The translations under genes were made by a program, and so were the position numbers. DNA of 64,000 bases from Synaphobranchus kaupii (taxonomy: Eukaryota; Chordata; Actinopteri; Anguilliformes; Synaphobranchidae), in contig CM056383.1 in NCBI GenBank assembly GCA_029718625.1, forward strand, positions 64,666,849-64,730,848, given 5' to 3'. Below, piece by piece: positions 22,140 to 32,930 of the stretch. Position 1 is the stretch's first letter, and each line of letters opens with the position of its first letter. The notes under the pieces were generated by a model. That model was not told the DNA's origin. It saw only the letters and a list, made by a program, of their open reading frames with translations, and searched no databases.

Positions 22140-23344
22140 CCCCCAATTAATTATGGATGATAAATCTGCTGCGCAAAAAAATTAATAAAATTTTAAATTA
22201 TAAAATTAAAGTTTTGTTTGATTTCATATAACTTCAGTTGATTTATATTAACCCCTTAACTAACACCGGCCTGTATTCAAACCATAAATTGTTTAGGGGT
22301 TTGGGTTGTGCTTATTGAATATCTTTTTTATGAAGTGGACCGGCTGCTCTCTCGTCTTTGACTGTCACGGAGAGGATAGCTACAGCCATCAGGCCTTGCA
22401 TGCCCAATCCGATTTCGGTGTGGAGTCAATTTTTCAAATAGTCCCCCCCCTGCCTCAGGCTCGTAATTGGTGTCTGCCTCTCCCACTGCCTTTTCATCCC
22501 ATCAAGTGTCCAATACCATTTTCTATGCCACAAAGAAAACACTGAAGGTTTTTTATGATGTTGAAAGGGGGAATGGAGGAATAGAAAAATTATCATGCAG
22601 CTCTGAAATTTCTCATCTGTGGACTTTCACTTCCGAGAAATACCCTCAGGATTTCTCGGAGACAGAGTTATAGTTTTTATTGGACCCCCGGGAAATTATC
22701 GACTTCACATTACATCACGGCTTTCTGTGGGACAGAAAGCGTCTGCAGCGAATTTTGACAAGAGGATACAAAGGAAGAAATACAGATAAAAAGGAAATGT
22801 TTATAGTGCGCTGAATGTTTACTTTCGCTCGATTTGAACAGCAGTGCTTTGGGGAGCTAGGAAACCATTTTGGGAAAAAGTAATCTACAGATTGTCGATG
22901 TTGAAGAGATTATTTCTATTGCGCATTCAGAGGAAATCGAACCATACAAGACATTTATTTCACCTGTTTTTACATTCAAATCAGACAGCAGACCTGAATG
23001 AAGTGCAAGTCTCATTTTTGAAAAAAATGGTCAAGGTGAAGAAAAATAACTTTTACTCAAATGTGATGAAAATTCTCGAAAATAAATTTGTAATGCATGT
23101 ACTTTCTTAGTTACTGCCCAACTTTCACATGCACTATTGCTGAAAACTACAATGTGGGTAAGTGTTTAATATAAAGAAGTTTCAGAAAAACCGTTTTAAA
23201 AAGTTCAGAAAGCCAATGGATGAAAAAATGTAACACCCTATGGTGTTTATATGACTCCGTGGACTCATATAAATTTGCATCCTCATTTTTGCTGTGTGCT
23301 TACTGCTTGTTTGATAATTAGTTATTAACTTAAACTAAGATTGG
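22140..23344. other. No gene recognised
   Basis: Short frames only (22306-22673, 22844-23110), without recognisable motifs. No element termini were seen. Confidence 0.45.
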
Positions 23345-23792
23345 GATGGCAGGTATGCCATCCGCCAAGTTCCGGCTTGGCGGGGCATGCCCTATACCTG
23401 CTCAGCCGACACCACCATTACAAAAAGAATTGATATCTGAACAGAAAACTCAGGCATTGTCTACAAAACACTGTAAGTTATTAATTATAACTAGCTAAAA
23501 CTAGACCTGCCATTAAAAGTATTGATATCAAAGTGAGGCCAAGTTACAACCAACAATATTGCCTATCGTAGCTCACACTAATTAAACTTGGTCTATTCCT
23601 AAGCAATGCTACCCAATATTTCTGAAATTATTTAATGTGACTTGGCCCTGTGTTTTTTCATCTTACCATCTCAAGAGAATGTGGCCATTCAAACTGTATG
23701 TGCCACGTCAAATGGCAATCATTTATAGTGGAAATAATCTGTCATTCTGATATGTTACACTTAGAAAAGTAAAAAAAAAAAAACGACACTAT

Positions 23793-23953
23793 GGTCCTGA
23801 TTTACGAAGACCTTTAGCGTGTACAAAACCTTTTTGCACATGCAAAACTAATAACACAACCAATGATTGGTGTAAAGCAAATACCATGACTGGTTGTGTT
23901 ATTGGCTTTGCGTGGGTTTTGCACACGCTAAAGGTCTTAGTAAATCAGGCCCT
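23793..23953. mobile_element. 161 bp hairpin MITE
   Basis: The arms GGTCCTGATTTACGAAGACC...TTAGCGTGT and their complement (ending TAAATCAGGCC) pair over roughly 60 bp, with GCAAAACTAATAACACAACC facing GGTTGTGTTATTGGCTTTGC. It looks like a small folded DNA element nested in family C. Confidence 0.8.
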
Positions 23954-23988
23954 ATATGTTTGAACAAAAACAATCTGAGCTGCGGACT

Positions 23989-24600
23989 GCTCCAGCGCTG
24001 CCCCTCGCCCTGAGTCTGCAGCCTGCTCCAGCCCTGCCCCTCGCCCTGAGTCTGCAGCCTGCTCCAGCCCTGCCCCTCGCCCTGAGTCTGCAGCCTGCTT
24101 CAGCCCTGCCCCTCGCCCTGAGTCTGCAGCCTGCTCCAGCCCTGCCCCTCGCCCTGAGTCTGCAGCCTGCTCCAGCCCTGCCCCTCGCCCTGAGTCTGCA
24201 GCCTGCTCCAGCCCTGCCCCTCGCCCTGAGTCTGCAGCCTGCTCCAGCCCTGCCCCTCGCCCTGAGTCTGCGGCCTGCTCCAGCCCTGCCCCTCGCCCTG
24301 AGTCTGCGGCCTGCTCCAGCCCTGCCCCTCGCCCTGAGTCTGCAGCCTGCTCCAGCCCTGCCCCTCGCCCTGAGTCTGCAGCCTGCTCCAGCCCTGCCCC
24401 TCGCCCTGAGTCTGCAGCCTGCTCCAGCCCTGCCCCTCGCCCTGAGTCTGCAGCCTGCTCCAGCCCTGCCCCTCGCCCTGAGTCTGCAGCCTGCTCCAGC
24501 CCTGCCCCTCGCCCTGAGTCTGCAGCCTGCTCCAGCCCTGCCCCTCGCCCTGAGTCTGCAGCCTGCTCCAGCCCTGCCCCTTGCCCTGAGTCTGCAGACA
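23989..24600. repeat. Minisatellite, 17 units of 36 bp
   Basis: The unit is GCTCCAGCCCTGCCCCTCGC followed by CCTGAGTCTGCAGCCT, repeated 17 times with very few changes (CGGCC in two units, one CTTCAG, one CTTGCC). As 36 is a multiple of 3 and few stops occur, open frames of about 200 codons appear on both strands (APALPLALSLQP on plus, RLRARGRAGAGC on minus). I regard these as by-products. Confidence 0.97.
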
Positions 24601-24844
24601 GCTCCTGCCCTGTCCCTCCTCTGGTTTATGCCCACGCCTTAACACAATCGGAGCCCCGGATGTACCATCCCACCCCTCTGAATTGCATATTATACATCTT
24701 TTCATTGGACTTTCTTCTACCAGCTAGTTTACTGTCTCAGACTGTAAAATGTTCAACCCACTTCATTATTTGCTGTGTTAGATCCGTCATTACATTCTGT
24801 TACTTTAGCTTAAACCTAAAGTATTCTACCTTTAGTTTAAACCT

Positions 24845-25083
24845 GACCGGCCAGCGAAGGATGGGCTCCCCCTCTCTAGCCAGGTTCCTTCCCGGGATTT
24901 CATCTGGGAGTTTTTTCTAGCCACCATTGGAGCGTTTTTATTCCCACCGGGGAGTTTTTTTTTACCTCGTTTGCTATTTGGGGTATATTTTGCCCAATTC
25001 TCATTCTCTTTCTCTGTACAGCGTCTGTGACAGTTCTCTGTAAAAAGCGCAATACAAACCAAAGTGAATTGAATTGAATTGAA
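24845..25083 (+). mobile_element. LINE 3' UTR with (GAATT)n tail
   Basis: GGATGGGCTCCCCCTCTCTA, GGTTCCTTCCCGGGATTTC, GGGAGTTTTTTCTAGCCACC, then TCTGTAAAAAGCGCAATACA and GAATTGAATTGAATTGAA. This order is the familiar 3' end of fish CR1/L2-group LINEs. The 5' part is absent. Confidence 0.8.
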
Positions 25084-25589
25084 CAATTGACTGCATTCAG
25101 TGCATTTCGATGACAAAATCGGCAGAAGAAAGAAGGAAGCCCGGATTTACACCAAGAGCGGCAGTCCCGTGCAGTCTGGCCAGAAGTCATTCAATTCCAA
25201 TGGAGACAGGGCGACAAGGCACGATTCTACCGGTGTCGCTGGCAGTGGTACAAATAGCGAGTACCCTACCGCACTGTTCGCACAAGCTAAAAATATTTGG
25301 TAACACTTCATTTGAAGGGTCCTTCATAAGAGCTATATAACTAAATAATAAAATAAGCAGAAGAAGAATTGCAAAAATAACCCAAGTTTGGGGCTTTATT
25401 GTTTGGAAGTGTGAAGTTTTATCTGAATTCTGTGTGGTTACATGATGTCAGAAGGTACAGAAGTTAATGTTCTTAAGGGCTGGGAGTCTGTGGTCATTGT
25501 GGTTATTTCTGTAGGAAACCCTGAAACTCTCTGTGCTGTATAGGTATGGGGCATGCCCCGCCAAGCCGTAACTTGCATACCTGCCATCC

Positions 25590-26446
25590 GAATTGAGCGT
25601 GAGACTTTACAATGGTCTGTTTTAAATTAATTGTAAAGCCTTAGACACACATCATCGTTATTTTCTTCTGATATACATTTACTTGCCTGCTCTTAAGTTG
25701 CTGATTCAAATAAGTAAACCATTATTAATTACATTTTTACTTGAATTATGGAACATGCTGTCATTAATTGTAATGAATGATTTTGTGTACTGAAAATGTA
25801 CACATGTAATGAAAGTTTTTTTTTTGTTTTTTTATTCAGAGAAAGTGATAACATTCAAAGTGGATGGACTGAAATAACTATCATTCATATTATTTTTCTT
25901 TTGAAATGGCCGTATTTGTATTCTTCAAAATATAATTTTTCAGTGATCTCTGAACCATCTCACTTAACATGCTGAGTGGGAAAAAAACGGAACATATTGA
26001 ATGCCGAAACAGGTGGCTCCTCAGACATTTTAGATTCAGCTCCAGATCGAAAGGATGAACTCCTTGAACTGCCAAACAAATCACTGTCACTCAGGGTGGG
26101 GAGTCAAGTGAGGGAAACATCAGTCATCATTGCAATCTGAGGACTGGGGACCAATCAGATCACTCGGAGCAAAGGGCACACAAATGAATTAAGCCTCAAT
26201 AAACATGCCATTTCGGTACAAAGCAATCGCTGTCAGTGAGAAATGAGACAGCTATGCTGTTCCTTTCCTGTCAGAGACAATGGTGGGATTATTTCTTTTA
26301 CATTACATTAAAAAAAGATGTAATAAATATTTTTTATATAATAATAAATATTATTTAATATAGGAGATTCTATTTGCTGTGTGTATGTGTGTGTTAAATA
26401 TGTTTAGAGAACATTCTAAACTGAGCTACACTATATGTGACAGGTG
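25590..26446. other. No gene recognised
   Basis: AT-rich, no conserved frame. No family match was seen. Confidence 0.45.
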
Positions 26447-27002
26447 CTGGTAAAACGGTCCACAAGTAGCGCGGAGTCAACAGTGAACAGTAGCTGGCTA
26501 ACCCCACCCCCAACCACTCCCCCACGAGAGTATTTGTCACTGGCTTTCAGCTGTAGCTAAGGCAGATACAGCCTCCAACAAGAATTACTAGGTACTTTTC
26601 ATGGTTAGAGGGATCATTTACCCGCTTAAGCCACATTACATCAGAAATAGCTATGTATGCCATGGGGATCATGTTCACATTGTGCTATATTACAGACAAT
26701 TACATAGATAGCAAAACTTATCAAAATTAAGGCTGAGGTGAATCAATAGGCTCCTAATTGGTGAAAGTGTGGACACATGGCCACTAAAACCAACCATTTG
26801 GTATCTAATTAATAATTAATGGTAATGCAAATGGAAACATTAAAATAAAAACGTTCATATGAACTAAATGGTTTATTTAAAGTCCAATAGTCCACAGCAG
26901 TGCAAAAGTGTGTAATAGCAGGGTCCTGCTCTGGTCAGTTGTGCAATAGCACAGTGTTCAATGTTCAGCTCTACAAGTGTGACTTTCGGACCGTTTTACC
27001 AG
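26447..27002. mobile_element. Possible 556 bp element with 15 bp perfect ends
   Basis: CTGGTAAAACGGTCC (26447-26461) is exactly complementary to 26988-27002. The interior is non-coding. The right end touches the left terminus of the Tc1 relic at 27003, so the pair might instead belong to a composite of both. Confidence 0.5.
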
Positions 27003-27520
27003 TATGCCAAAAGTATGTGGACACCCCTTGGTCTGGGGCTGTTTTTCATGGTTCAGGCTAGGCTCCTTAGTACCAGTGAAGGCTAGTCTTATCACTACAG
27101 CATACAATGACATGCTAGACGACACTTTGTGGCAACATTTTGGGGAAGGCCTTTCCTGTTTCAGAATGACAATGCCCCCATGGACAAAGAGGTTCATACA
27201 GAAATGGTTTGTCGAGATCGGTATGGAAGAACTTGACTGGCCTGCACAGAGCCCTGACCTCAACCCCATCAAACACCATTTGGATCAATTGGAAAGCTGA
27301 CTGCGAGCCAGGCCTAATAGCCCCACATCAGTGCCCGACCTCACTAATGCTCTTTTGACTGAATGGAAACAAATCCACATAGCAATGTTCCAACATCTAG
27401 TGGAACGCCTTCCCATGAGAATGGAGGCTATTATAGCAGCAAATGGGGACCAACTCTATATTAATGCCCATGATTTTGGAATGAGATGGATAAGCAGGCG
27501 TCCATATACTTTTGTAACTC
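27003..27520 (+). mobile_element. Internally deleted Tc1 element
   Basis: The left terminus CCAAAAGTATGTGGACACCC pairs with GGCGTCCATATACTTTTG on the right. The left terminus is joined directly to the middle of the transposase gene, so the 5' half of the element (DNA-binding domain and first Asp) is deleted. Length is about 0.5 kb. Confidence 0.8.
27036..27480 (+). pseudogene. Tc1 transposase C-terminal half, broken
   Basis: The frame gives VWGCFSWFRLGSLVPVKASL, a frameshifted catalytic region (expected HDN is not readable), WFVEIGMEELDWPAQSPDLN followed by PIKHHLDQLE (the catalytic Glu of PIEH is Lys here), a stop, and then VPDLTNALLTEWKQIHIAMF with VERLPMRMEAIIAANG. The family is DD34E-like Tc1. 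It is dead by deletion, frameshift and loss of the catalytic glutamate. Confidence 0.85.
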
Positions 27521-28568
27521 AACTGCTCTTATGACATATATTATGAATACAAGAGAAATATAAAATACAAAGATATTCTGAATGCTGAAATTTCAGAGTT
27601 TGCAGTATCATGGGAAATATCTTTGTCCAAAATGAGCACATTTTCAAAGAAAAATGCAATCTCTCAATTTTATAAAGAGGTGGTTATACTTCCACCTCAC
27701 GGCGTGCCATGTAAACAGACACGAAAGAGAGTTGAAGAGAACACAAGAGTGGGACGCTACGGTATGTCCTCCACATTGCACTCTCAGAGAGAGTAGTGAG
27801 AGGGGAGAGGGGACACAATACAGTCCCCAGACTGGGACTGATGGCTCACGGCCAAAGTAGCTTTCTGATCCAAAGCCAGGGCCGTCCAGCCTGCCAGCAA
27901 GCCTCGTTCATTTCCTCCCTCCTTTCCCCTGCACAGCAATCGGCAGCAATTAACTACCCACACCGAGAGACCACAACCCCACACACATCCCTCACACTTG
28001 AACTGACTGAGTGCAGAATTTGACAGTGGTGAACGCGAGGTATTTTAATATGTTATAATTTATATCCTCACCGTATTTGCCCAATTCCGTGAAAGGGAAG
28101 ATGCTTTTGGCAAAAATATAATGACACGGCAATCAATGAAAAATCCGTTTTGTGGGTTGCTTTTACACACTTGTGATAGACACATGCAATATTTGCCAGC
28201 TGCCCCCCCAATTTCACCTTGAAATAAACGAGCACAGAACGGATGCCAAAAAAATAAAAAATACTTTCACCCCATTTAAATATATTGCACAAACCCCTCT
28301 GCTACCTTGGGTTTTGATATATTTAGAGTAAAATAAATTCTTGCTGGATTCCGTCCCTTCATTCTTTACCTCAAGGTGAATTCAAAGGGCAGCCAGTGAA
28401 ATATATTAATCTGTCACAGTTGCCTGAACGCAAGACACAAGATAATTGTTCACTAAGAATGATTATGCTGCTATTATCATTATTATTAGTATTATTATTG
28501 CACAAAAAAATTGAATATAAACCTTGTTACATGTTCACTTGTGAGAGTGTATAATTGTATTTGTCTTT
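27521..28568. other. No gene recognised
   Basis: Open frames at 27654-28023 have no family motif. No repeat was identified. Confidence 0.45.
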
Positions 28569-28794
28569 TTAACCCTTTAATGGCCACTCAACCGTTTGTT
28601 AGAGCACGTTTTGAGTCTTGATATCTTGTTGAAAAATATGTTGGACTTAACTCCACCTGATTTAGCCGTCTCTATCGGTGTACGTGGTAGAGATGGCTCA
28701 ATCAGGTGGAGTTAAGTCCAACACATTTTTCAACGAGATATCAAGACACAAAAGAGTGCTCCGCCAAACGGTTGAGCGGCCATTAAAGGGTTAA
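28569..28794. mobile_element. 226 bp TTAA-flanked hairpin MITE
   Basis: The element is bounded by TTAA at both ends and starts CCCTTTAATGGCC. The two halves are complementary almost end to end (GTTGGACTTAACTCCACCTG against CAGGTGGAGTTAAGTCCAAC), leaving a loop of about 20 nt around 28672. TTAA target sites and CCCTTTAA-like ends point to a piggyBac-type miniature element. Confidence 0.88.
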
Positions 28795-29280
28795 AACAAA
28801 AATAAATCGCAACAGAAAGTGCTAGAACTAGACGGGATGGATTTAATCCCTGAGAAAATACGGGGGGATGACATATTTTAGATTGTTGCCAAACACAAAA
28901 TCTCTTGACAGCCAGGGGGGCTCTCGTCAGGTCTTTGTCCCCATTGGTGACACACTGGTAGCAACAGATGTTCTTGCTCATCCCTGACTGTTTAGAATTT
29001 GTTTAGTTGGCAGTCTATTATGAACAGATAGATGCTCTTCCTCCTTTCCATCGAGACCTTCTGACCCAAGAGCAGTCCGCCCATGGGTATTCATTCACAC
29101 ACTCTCCTTGTGCTCAAACTTGTTTATTTTTTCATATATAGACTGAGAAATGGAATCTGGAAAATCCCTCTGTAACGCCAGCACTGGGAGGGAGAGATGC
29201 TGCAAGTTAATTTAAATATCAAGATGTGAAATAAATATGTCCACAGCTTGAATATATACTGTATATACATGTATTATATA
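28795..29280. other. No gene recognised
   Basis: An 83-codon minus-strand frame overlaps the hairpin and has no family signature. A short TA-rich run lies near 29260. Confidence 0.45.
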
Positions 29281-29285
29281 CACAC

Positions 29286-29838
29286 AATTATTGGCACCCC
29301 TGGTAAAGATGAGTGAAAAAGGTTATAAAAAAATTCACCGTTGGATCTTCCAGCAGGACAATGATCCAAAACATACGTCCAAATCAACACAAAAATGGTT
29401 AACTGAACACAAAATCAAGCTTCTGCCATGGCCATATCAGTCTCCTGACCTAAACCCCATTGAAAACATGTGGGCTGAGCTGAAGAAGAGAGGACCTAGG
29501 CCTCTGGATGATCTGGAGAGATTCTGTAAAGAGGAATGGTCTCAGATTCCTTGCTCTTTGCCCGTAACACCTTATTAGATGTTACGGGAGAAGATTTGGT
29601 ACTGTTTTATTGGCAAAGGGAGGTCGTACAAAGTATTAAATACAGGGGTGCCAATAATTGTGGCACACATGGTTTTATTAAAAATAATTATTTCTTGATT
29701 TTTCCTCAGAACAATTAAAGGTTGGATTTTTCTCATTTTTTCAGTGTGACATTAAGCTAATTCACCAAACGGTGAATTTTTTATAACCCTTTTTACTCAT
29801 CTTTACCAGGGGTGCCAATAAGTGTGGAGGGCACTGTA
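29286..29838 (+). mobile_element. Internally deleted Tc1 element (TTGGCACCCC type)
   Basis: Left TTGGCACCCCTGGTAAAGAT pairs with the right end ATCTTTACCAGGGGTGCCAA, and the match runs on through GTTATAAAAAATTCACC. The outer 12 or so bases of the left terminus are replaced by TA-rich sequence; the right end finishes GGGCACTGTA. The left repeat is fused to the transposase gene near 29338, deleting its first half. Confidence 0.88.
29336..29575 (+). pseudogene. Tc1 transposase catalytic fragment, DD34E spacing
   Basis: The frame reads HRWIFQQDNDPKHTSKS, WLTEHKIKLLPWPYQ, SPDLNPIENMWAELKK. The second Asp and the Glu are present with 34 residues between them, the classic Tc1 spacing. The first Asp and the DNA-binding region are lost by internal deletion. 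The C-terminus changes frame after EEWSQIP. Confidence 0.88.
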
Positions 29839-29849
29839 TGTATATACTC

Positions 29850-30309
29850 GCCGGCCACTTTATTAGGTACACCTATGTAGTACTGGGCAGGACCCATTTG
29901 CCTAAACGGAACTGCCTGAATTGATTGCGGCATGGATTCAACAATGTGCTGGAAACATTCCTTAGGGATATTGGTCCTTGCTGACTCAATAGCAGTTCCT
30001 GCAGATTTTTTTGGCCGCACATTCATGCTGCGAACTTCCCGTTCCACCTCATCCCAAAGGTCCTCTATTGGATTGAGATCTGGGGACTGTGCAGGGAATT
30101 TTTAGCTGAAATTTATTTTTTAACTGAAGTCATGATTGTCATGTTCATGGAACCAGCTTGAGATGATGTGTGCTTTGTGACATGGTGCATTGTGCTGATG
30201 GAAGTATCTATTTGAAAAAGGGTCGACTGGCAATAAAGCGATGCACATGGGCGTCAATAATGTTTAGGTATGCTGTGGCACTGAAATTGTGTTCAGTTGG
30301 TATTAAGGG
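29850..30309 (-). mobile_element. Mariner/Tc1-type relic (GGCCACTTTATTAGGTACACC end)
   Basis: It starts with CCGGCCACTTTATTAGGTAC, a well-known fish transposon terminus. The minus-strand frame reads WDEVEREVRS-type text, MNVRPKKSAGTAIESARTNI, CFQHIVESMPQ and QYYIGVPNKVAGE. The other end is missing; the element fades out near 30309. Confidence 0.65.
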
Positions 30310-30462
30310 GCATAATGTGTACCTTTGGTCAAATCCTCCAAAATGACACATATTTATGTTTCAGTTGCACTAGCCACATCTAGTGGTTATGTGAATTGAA
30401 CCACATAAATTAAGATATATGGATATATGAGGAATGCAGGTGAAGTAGCTTGCTGGAGGGTG

Positions 30463-30538
30463 CAACGGCAGTGTCGTACTTGGGAATCAAACCTGCAACC
30501 TTTCAGTTACAAGCTCAGTTCCTTAACCCACTGCCGCT
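30463..30538 (-). mobile_element. SINE head fragment
   Basis: It matches the tRNA-like head of the 9675 SINE on the minus strand: GGTTGCAGG (complement CCTGCAACC), the B-box region and GGTTAAGGAACTGAGC. The L2-type tail is absent. Confidence 0.75.
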
Positions 30539-31430
30539 TTCTAAATAAGAAAAAAAAAAAACTGAAATTAAGATTTCTCCCCCCAAACCCCCTTCTCCTG
30601 AACTTGTTTTGATTGAATAATTTTGCCATACATATCATTGTAGTTATGCCAAGCAGATTATTGTGTTATTGTATAAATTTGAAAAATAAGTTAAAGTGTA
30701 ATGGCACTGTGGGACAGAATGCAGCACTAACCACTGCACTAAACTCACAGAGAGAATCAGGGAGCAACTCGGTTAGACAAGCCTGTTCTGCCATCATTCA
30801 GGACGTAAATATAGTATGTTTATTGTCAAAGCGGTAAAAAATAATTTGAGATTCATATCCATCCATATTTACTGTATTTCTGGCAGCAGTATTAGTATAA
30901 TTTTGCATCTGTGCAATATTTTTTTACCTCTATCCCTAAATCGAAATCACCCTCAAAGTTCAATAGGCATTGTTCGATGATATCCAACTTATGGCATCAA
31001 GGTCCACAATGTCGGGAAGAATAGCTTTTAAATTGAATGTAATAAATTTTTATTTGCCAAACAAATAAATTGTGCTCAACATAATTGTCCGGGCCATCTG
31101 GTGACTAGTCTGTGAGCATCTTTTCTTTATGCAAGTCAGCAGTGTGCAGCACATACTTCTGCCAAAGTTGTTTTCCGAGAATATCTCTGCCATTCCTTAA
31201 AAATGCAAATCATTTCAGATTGTCAGCTTTTTCAAGTGGAATATTTGCACTCAAAATGCATCCTTCAAATCTCGAATGACATCTGTCTTCAATTGTATTT
31301 CCCACTGACAGTGGATTTCCCCTCATTGTTTATTTCAGACTGTGATTGATGTCTTTTTGTCTATAAATGCCAGTCTATTGTTGTTTTAGTTCCTGTATGG
31401 ATTAGTTCTAGGCTGTGCAAATTAAATCAG
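30539..31430. other. No gene recognised
   Basis: A short stretch near 30845-30895 (ATCCATCCATATTTACTG) may be a remnant of repeat B. Nothing else was recognised. Confidence 0.4.
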
Positions 31431-31619
31431 CGAGCCGAAAAAAACCGGAGAAAGGTCTTTACATGCTCCAAAGGTTTTGGCAAAAAACCAGGTGTGTAAA
31501 GCAGGTTTCGAAAACACGGATTATGACCTTACATTATCAGATAAAGGTGTTTACATGACCATTTCAGTAACCAGAGTATTGCCATAACCGGGTTCAGATT
31601 GGAGTATTAGTGTATTAGC
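31431..31619 (-). mobile_element. Fragment of the 12101-12859 short element
   Basis: On the minus strand it matches the left 200 bp of that element: CTAATACTCC, GAACCCGGTTATGGCAATAC, GTCATGTAAACACCTTTATC and TTTCTCCGGTTT. The terminal GGTACGTTTACATG is not intact here. This confirms that the element family is dispersed. Confidence 0.82.
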
Positions 31620-31685
31620 CTGTTATACTTGTTGGTTCCTAAGATATCTTATTTTTTGCCAAATCACACGACTCCTGTCAGTTTT

Positions 31686-32290
31686 CCATGGCTGCATTCG
31701 GATCCAAATTTTATGCTTTCTATGTGTCGTTCCCTTCTCTTCAAGGGGTAATTCCCTTCTCCTCAAAATGCCAGGATGAAATATGGCTGCCACACCAAGT
31801 AGGATTTGGTTCAAATTTAATAATATTTTATCCTCCCTTCCACCAAGGGTATAAATTGCAAGCTTCCAGCAAGAAGGGAGTCCTACAATGCAATGCTCCA
31901 CACAGAAAGAATGAGCAGTCGTGTTTCATATCTATGGGGTAGCGCTTCCTATATCCGGAGGGCCGTTCAGTTCCATATTGGTTTGTTTCTCATCTCCTCC
32001 ATTGCAGAGCGCAAGTCAAGAGCAAGGGAATGGACGTGTTAAATTGGATCCAAATTCAGCCATGCTTTCTTCCTGTCGTTCCCTTCCCTTGATTCGAAAG
32101 GGGAATCCCCCAAAATGCCAGCATGAAATATGGCAGCCACACCAAGTGGGATTCGGTTGCAATTTAAGGAAGAGGAGGGAGTAATTACATTCCCTCACAC
32201 ACTCGTTTATCCTCCCTCCTGCCAAGCTTCCAGCGAGACGGGAATCCGACAATGCAATGATCCACACGTGAAGAACAGAGGATGAGTCAG
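31686..32290. repeat. Duplicated segment, two copies about 350 bp apart
   Basis: Copy 1 (about 31690-31915) and copy 2 (about 32047-32270) share GGATCCAAATT, GTCGTTCCCTTC, AAAATGCCAG-ATGAAATATGG, GCCACACCAAGT, TTTATCCTCCCT, AAGCTTCCAGC and ACAATGCAATG. Divergence and indels show an old duplication. Open frames on both strands are not conserved between copies. Confidence 0.82.
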
Positions 32291-32752
32291 TGCTCAGCTG
32301 TCGAACGGAGGAGGTGATATTTTTCCTAGCATGAGTTTGGAAGGTTCATGAATAATTAATGAGTGCATGTTGAGGGCTGGGAGGGGCGATTAGAATTGAG
32401 AAGTTAAAGGTGCACTACGGAGGATGTTTACCTAGAAAATATGTAAATGATTTTCTTCGTTGTCATTTAAGCCAAAAACATGGACTCCATCCTGCCCCCA
32501 AACGAAAAGCACAGCCCCGGCTCTAGAACCGAATTATAAGTGGGGCATGAAATGACCACAGGGGGCACCAAGGAAGCAAGGCGAGGATTTTGTCTAGTCA
32601 TGCTGATGAGTTGGCCAAATTAGTAAAACTTGCGAAAATAGCAGAAAAACAACAATTACGCCTCAGCGAAAGAATGCACATTCAAGGTTGTTTGCGTAAA
32701 AATAAACTGATAAAACTAGAAATTATGTTACGCCCGACTGTAATTTATGGTT

Positions 32753-32854
32753 CAAAGCACGGAGCTGGTTAGTGCCCGTCGATATACAACAATGGCAGAC
32801 ACTCAAAGCACGGAGCTGGTTAGTGCCTGTCGGTATACAACAATGGCAGACACT
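32753..32854. repeat. 51 bp tandem duplication
   Basis: CAAAGCACGGAGCTGGTTAG... to ...AATGGCAGACACT occurs twice head to tail (32753-32803, 32804-32854) with only two differences seen (CCCGTCGA against CCTGTCGG). Confidence 0.95.
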
Positions 32855-32873
32855 CACACATCCGACAGTTCTA

Positions 32874-32930
32874 TGATGACTCAATGAGTCCTCCTCTGAT
32901 GACTCAATGAGTCCTCCTCTGATGACTCAA
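32874..32930. repeat. 23 bp tandem repeat containing AP-1-type sites
   Basis: TGATGACTCAATGAGTCCTC plus CTC is repeated 2.5 times. Each unit contains the palindromic TGACTCA (32877, 32900, 32923), the consensus for AP-1 factors, with TGAGTC next to it in the full units. Whether it is functional is unknown. Confidence 0.85.

Larger units (their letters stand above)
23345..25589. mobile_element. Family C element, about 2.2 kb, inverted ends
   Basis: The left end GGATGGCAGGTATGCCATCC, followed by CTTGGCGGGGCATGCCC (23381-23393 region), is repeated inverted at 25540-25589, with a short gap in one arm. A truncated relative is at 9234-9660. Inside are a hairpin (23793-23953), a 36 bp minisatellite and a LINE 3' tail, but no transposase. 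No target duplication could be fixed, so the superfamily is unknown. Confidence 0.65.

Noticed and set aside
23952..24705. Three overlapping open frames of 200-228 codons on both strands
   Set aside because: They arise from a 36 bp tandem repeat (a multiple of 3). Equal openness on both strands and absence of any non-repeat domain argue against a protein.
32753..32930. CRISPR-like array
   Set aside because: Head-to-tail direct repeats without unique spacers, in a vertebrate-type genome.
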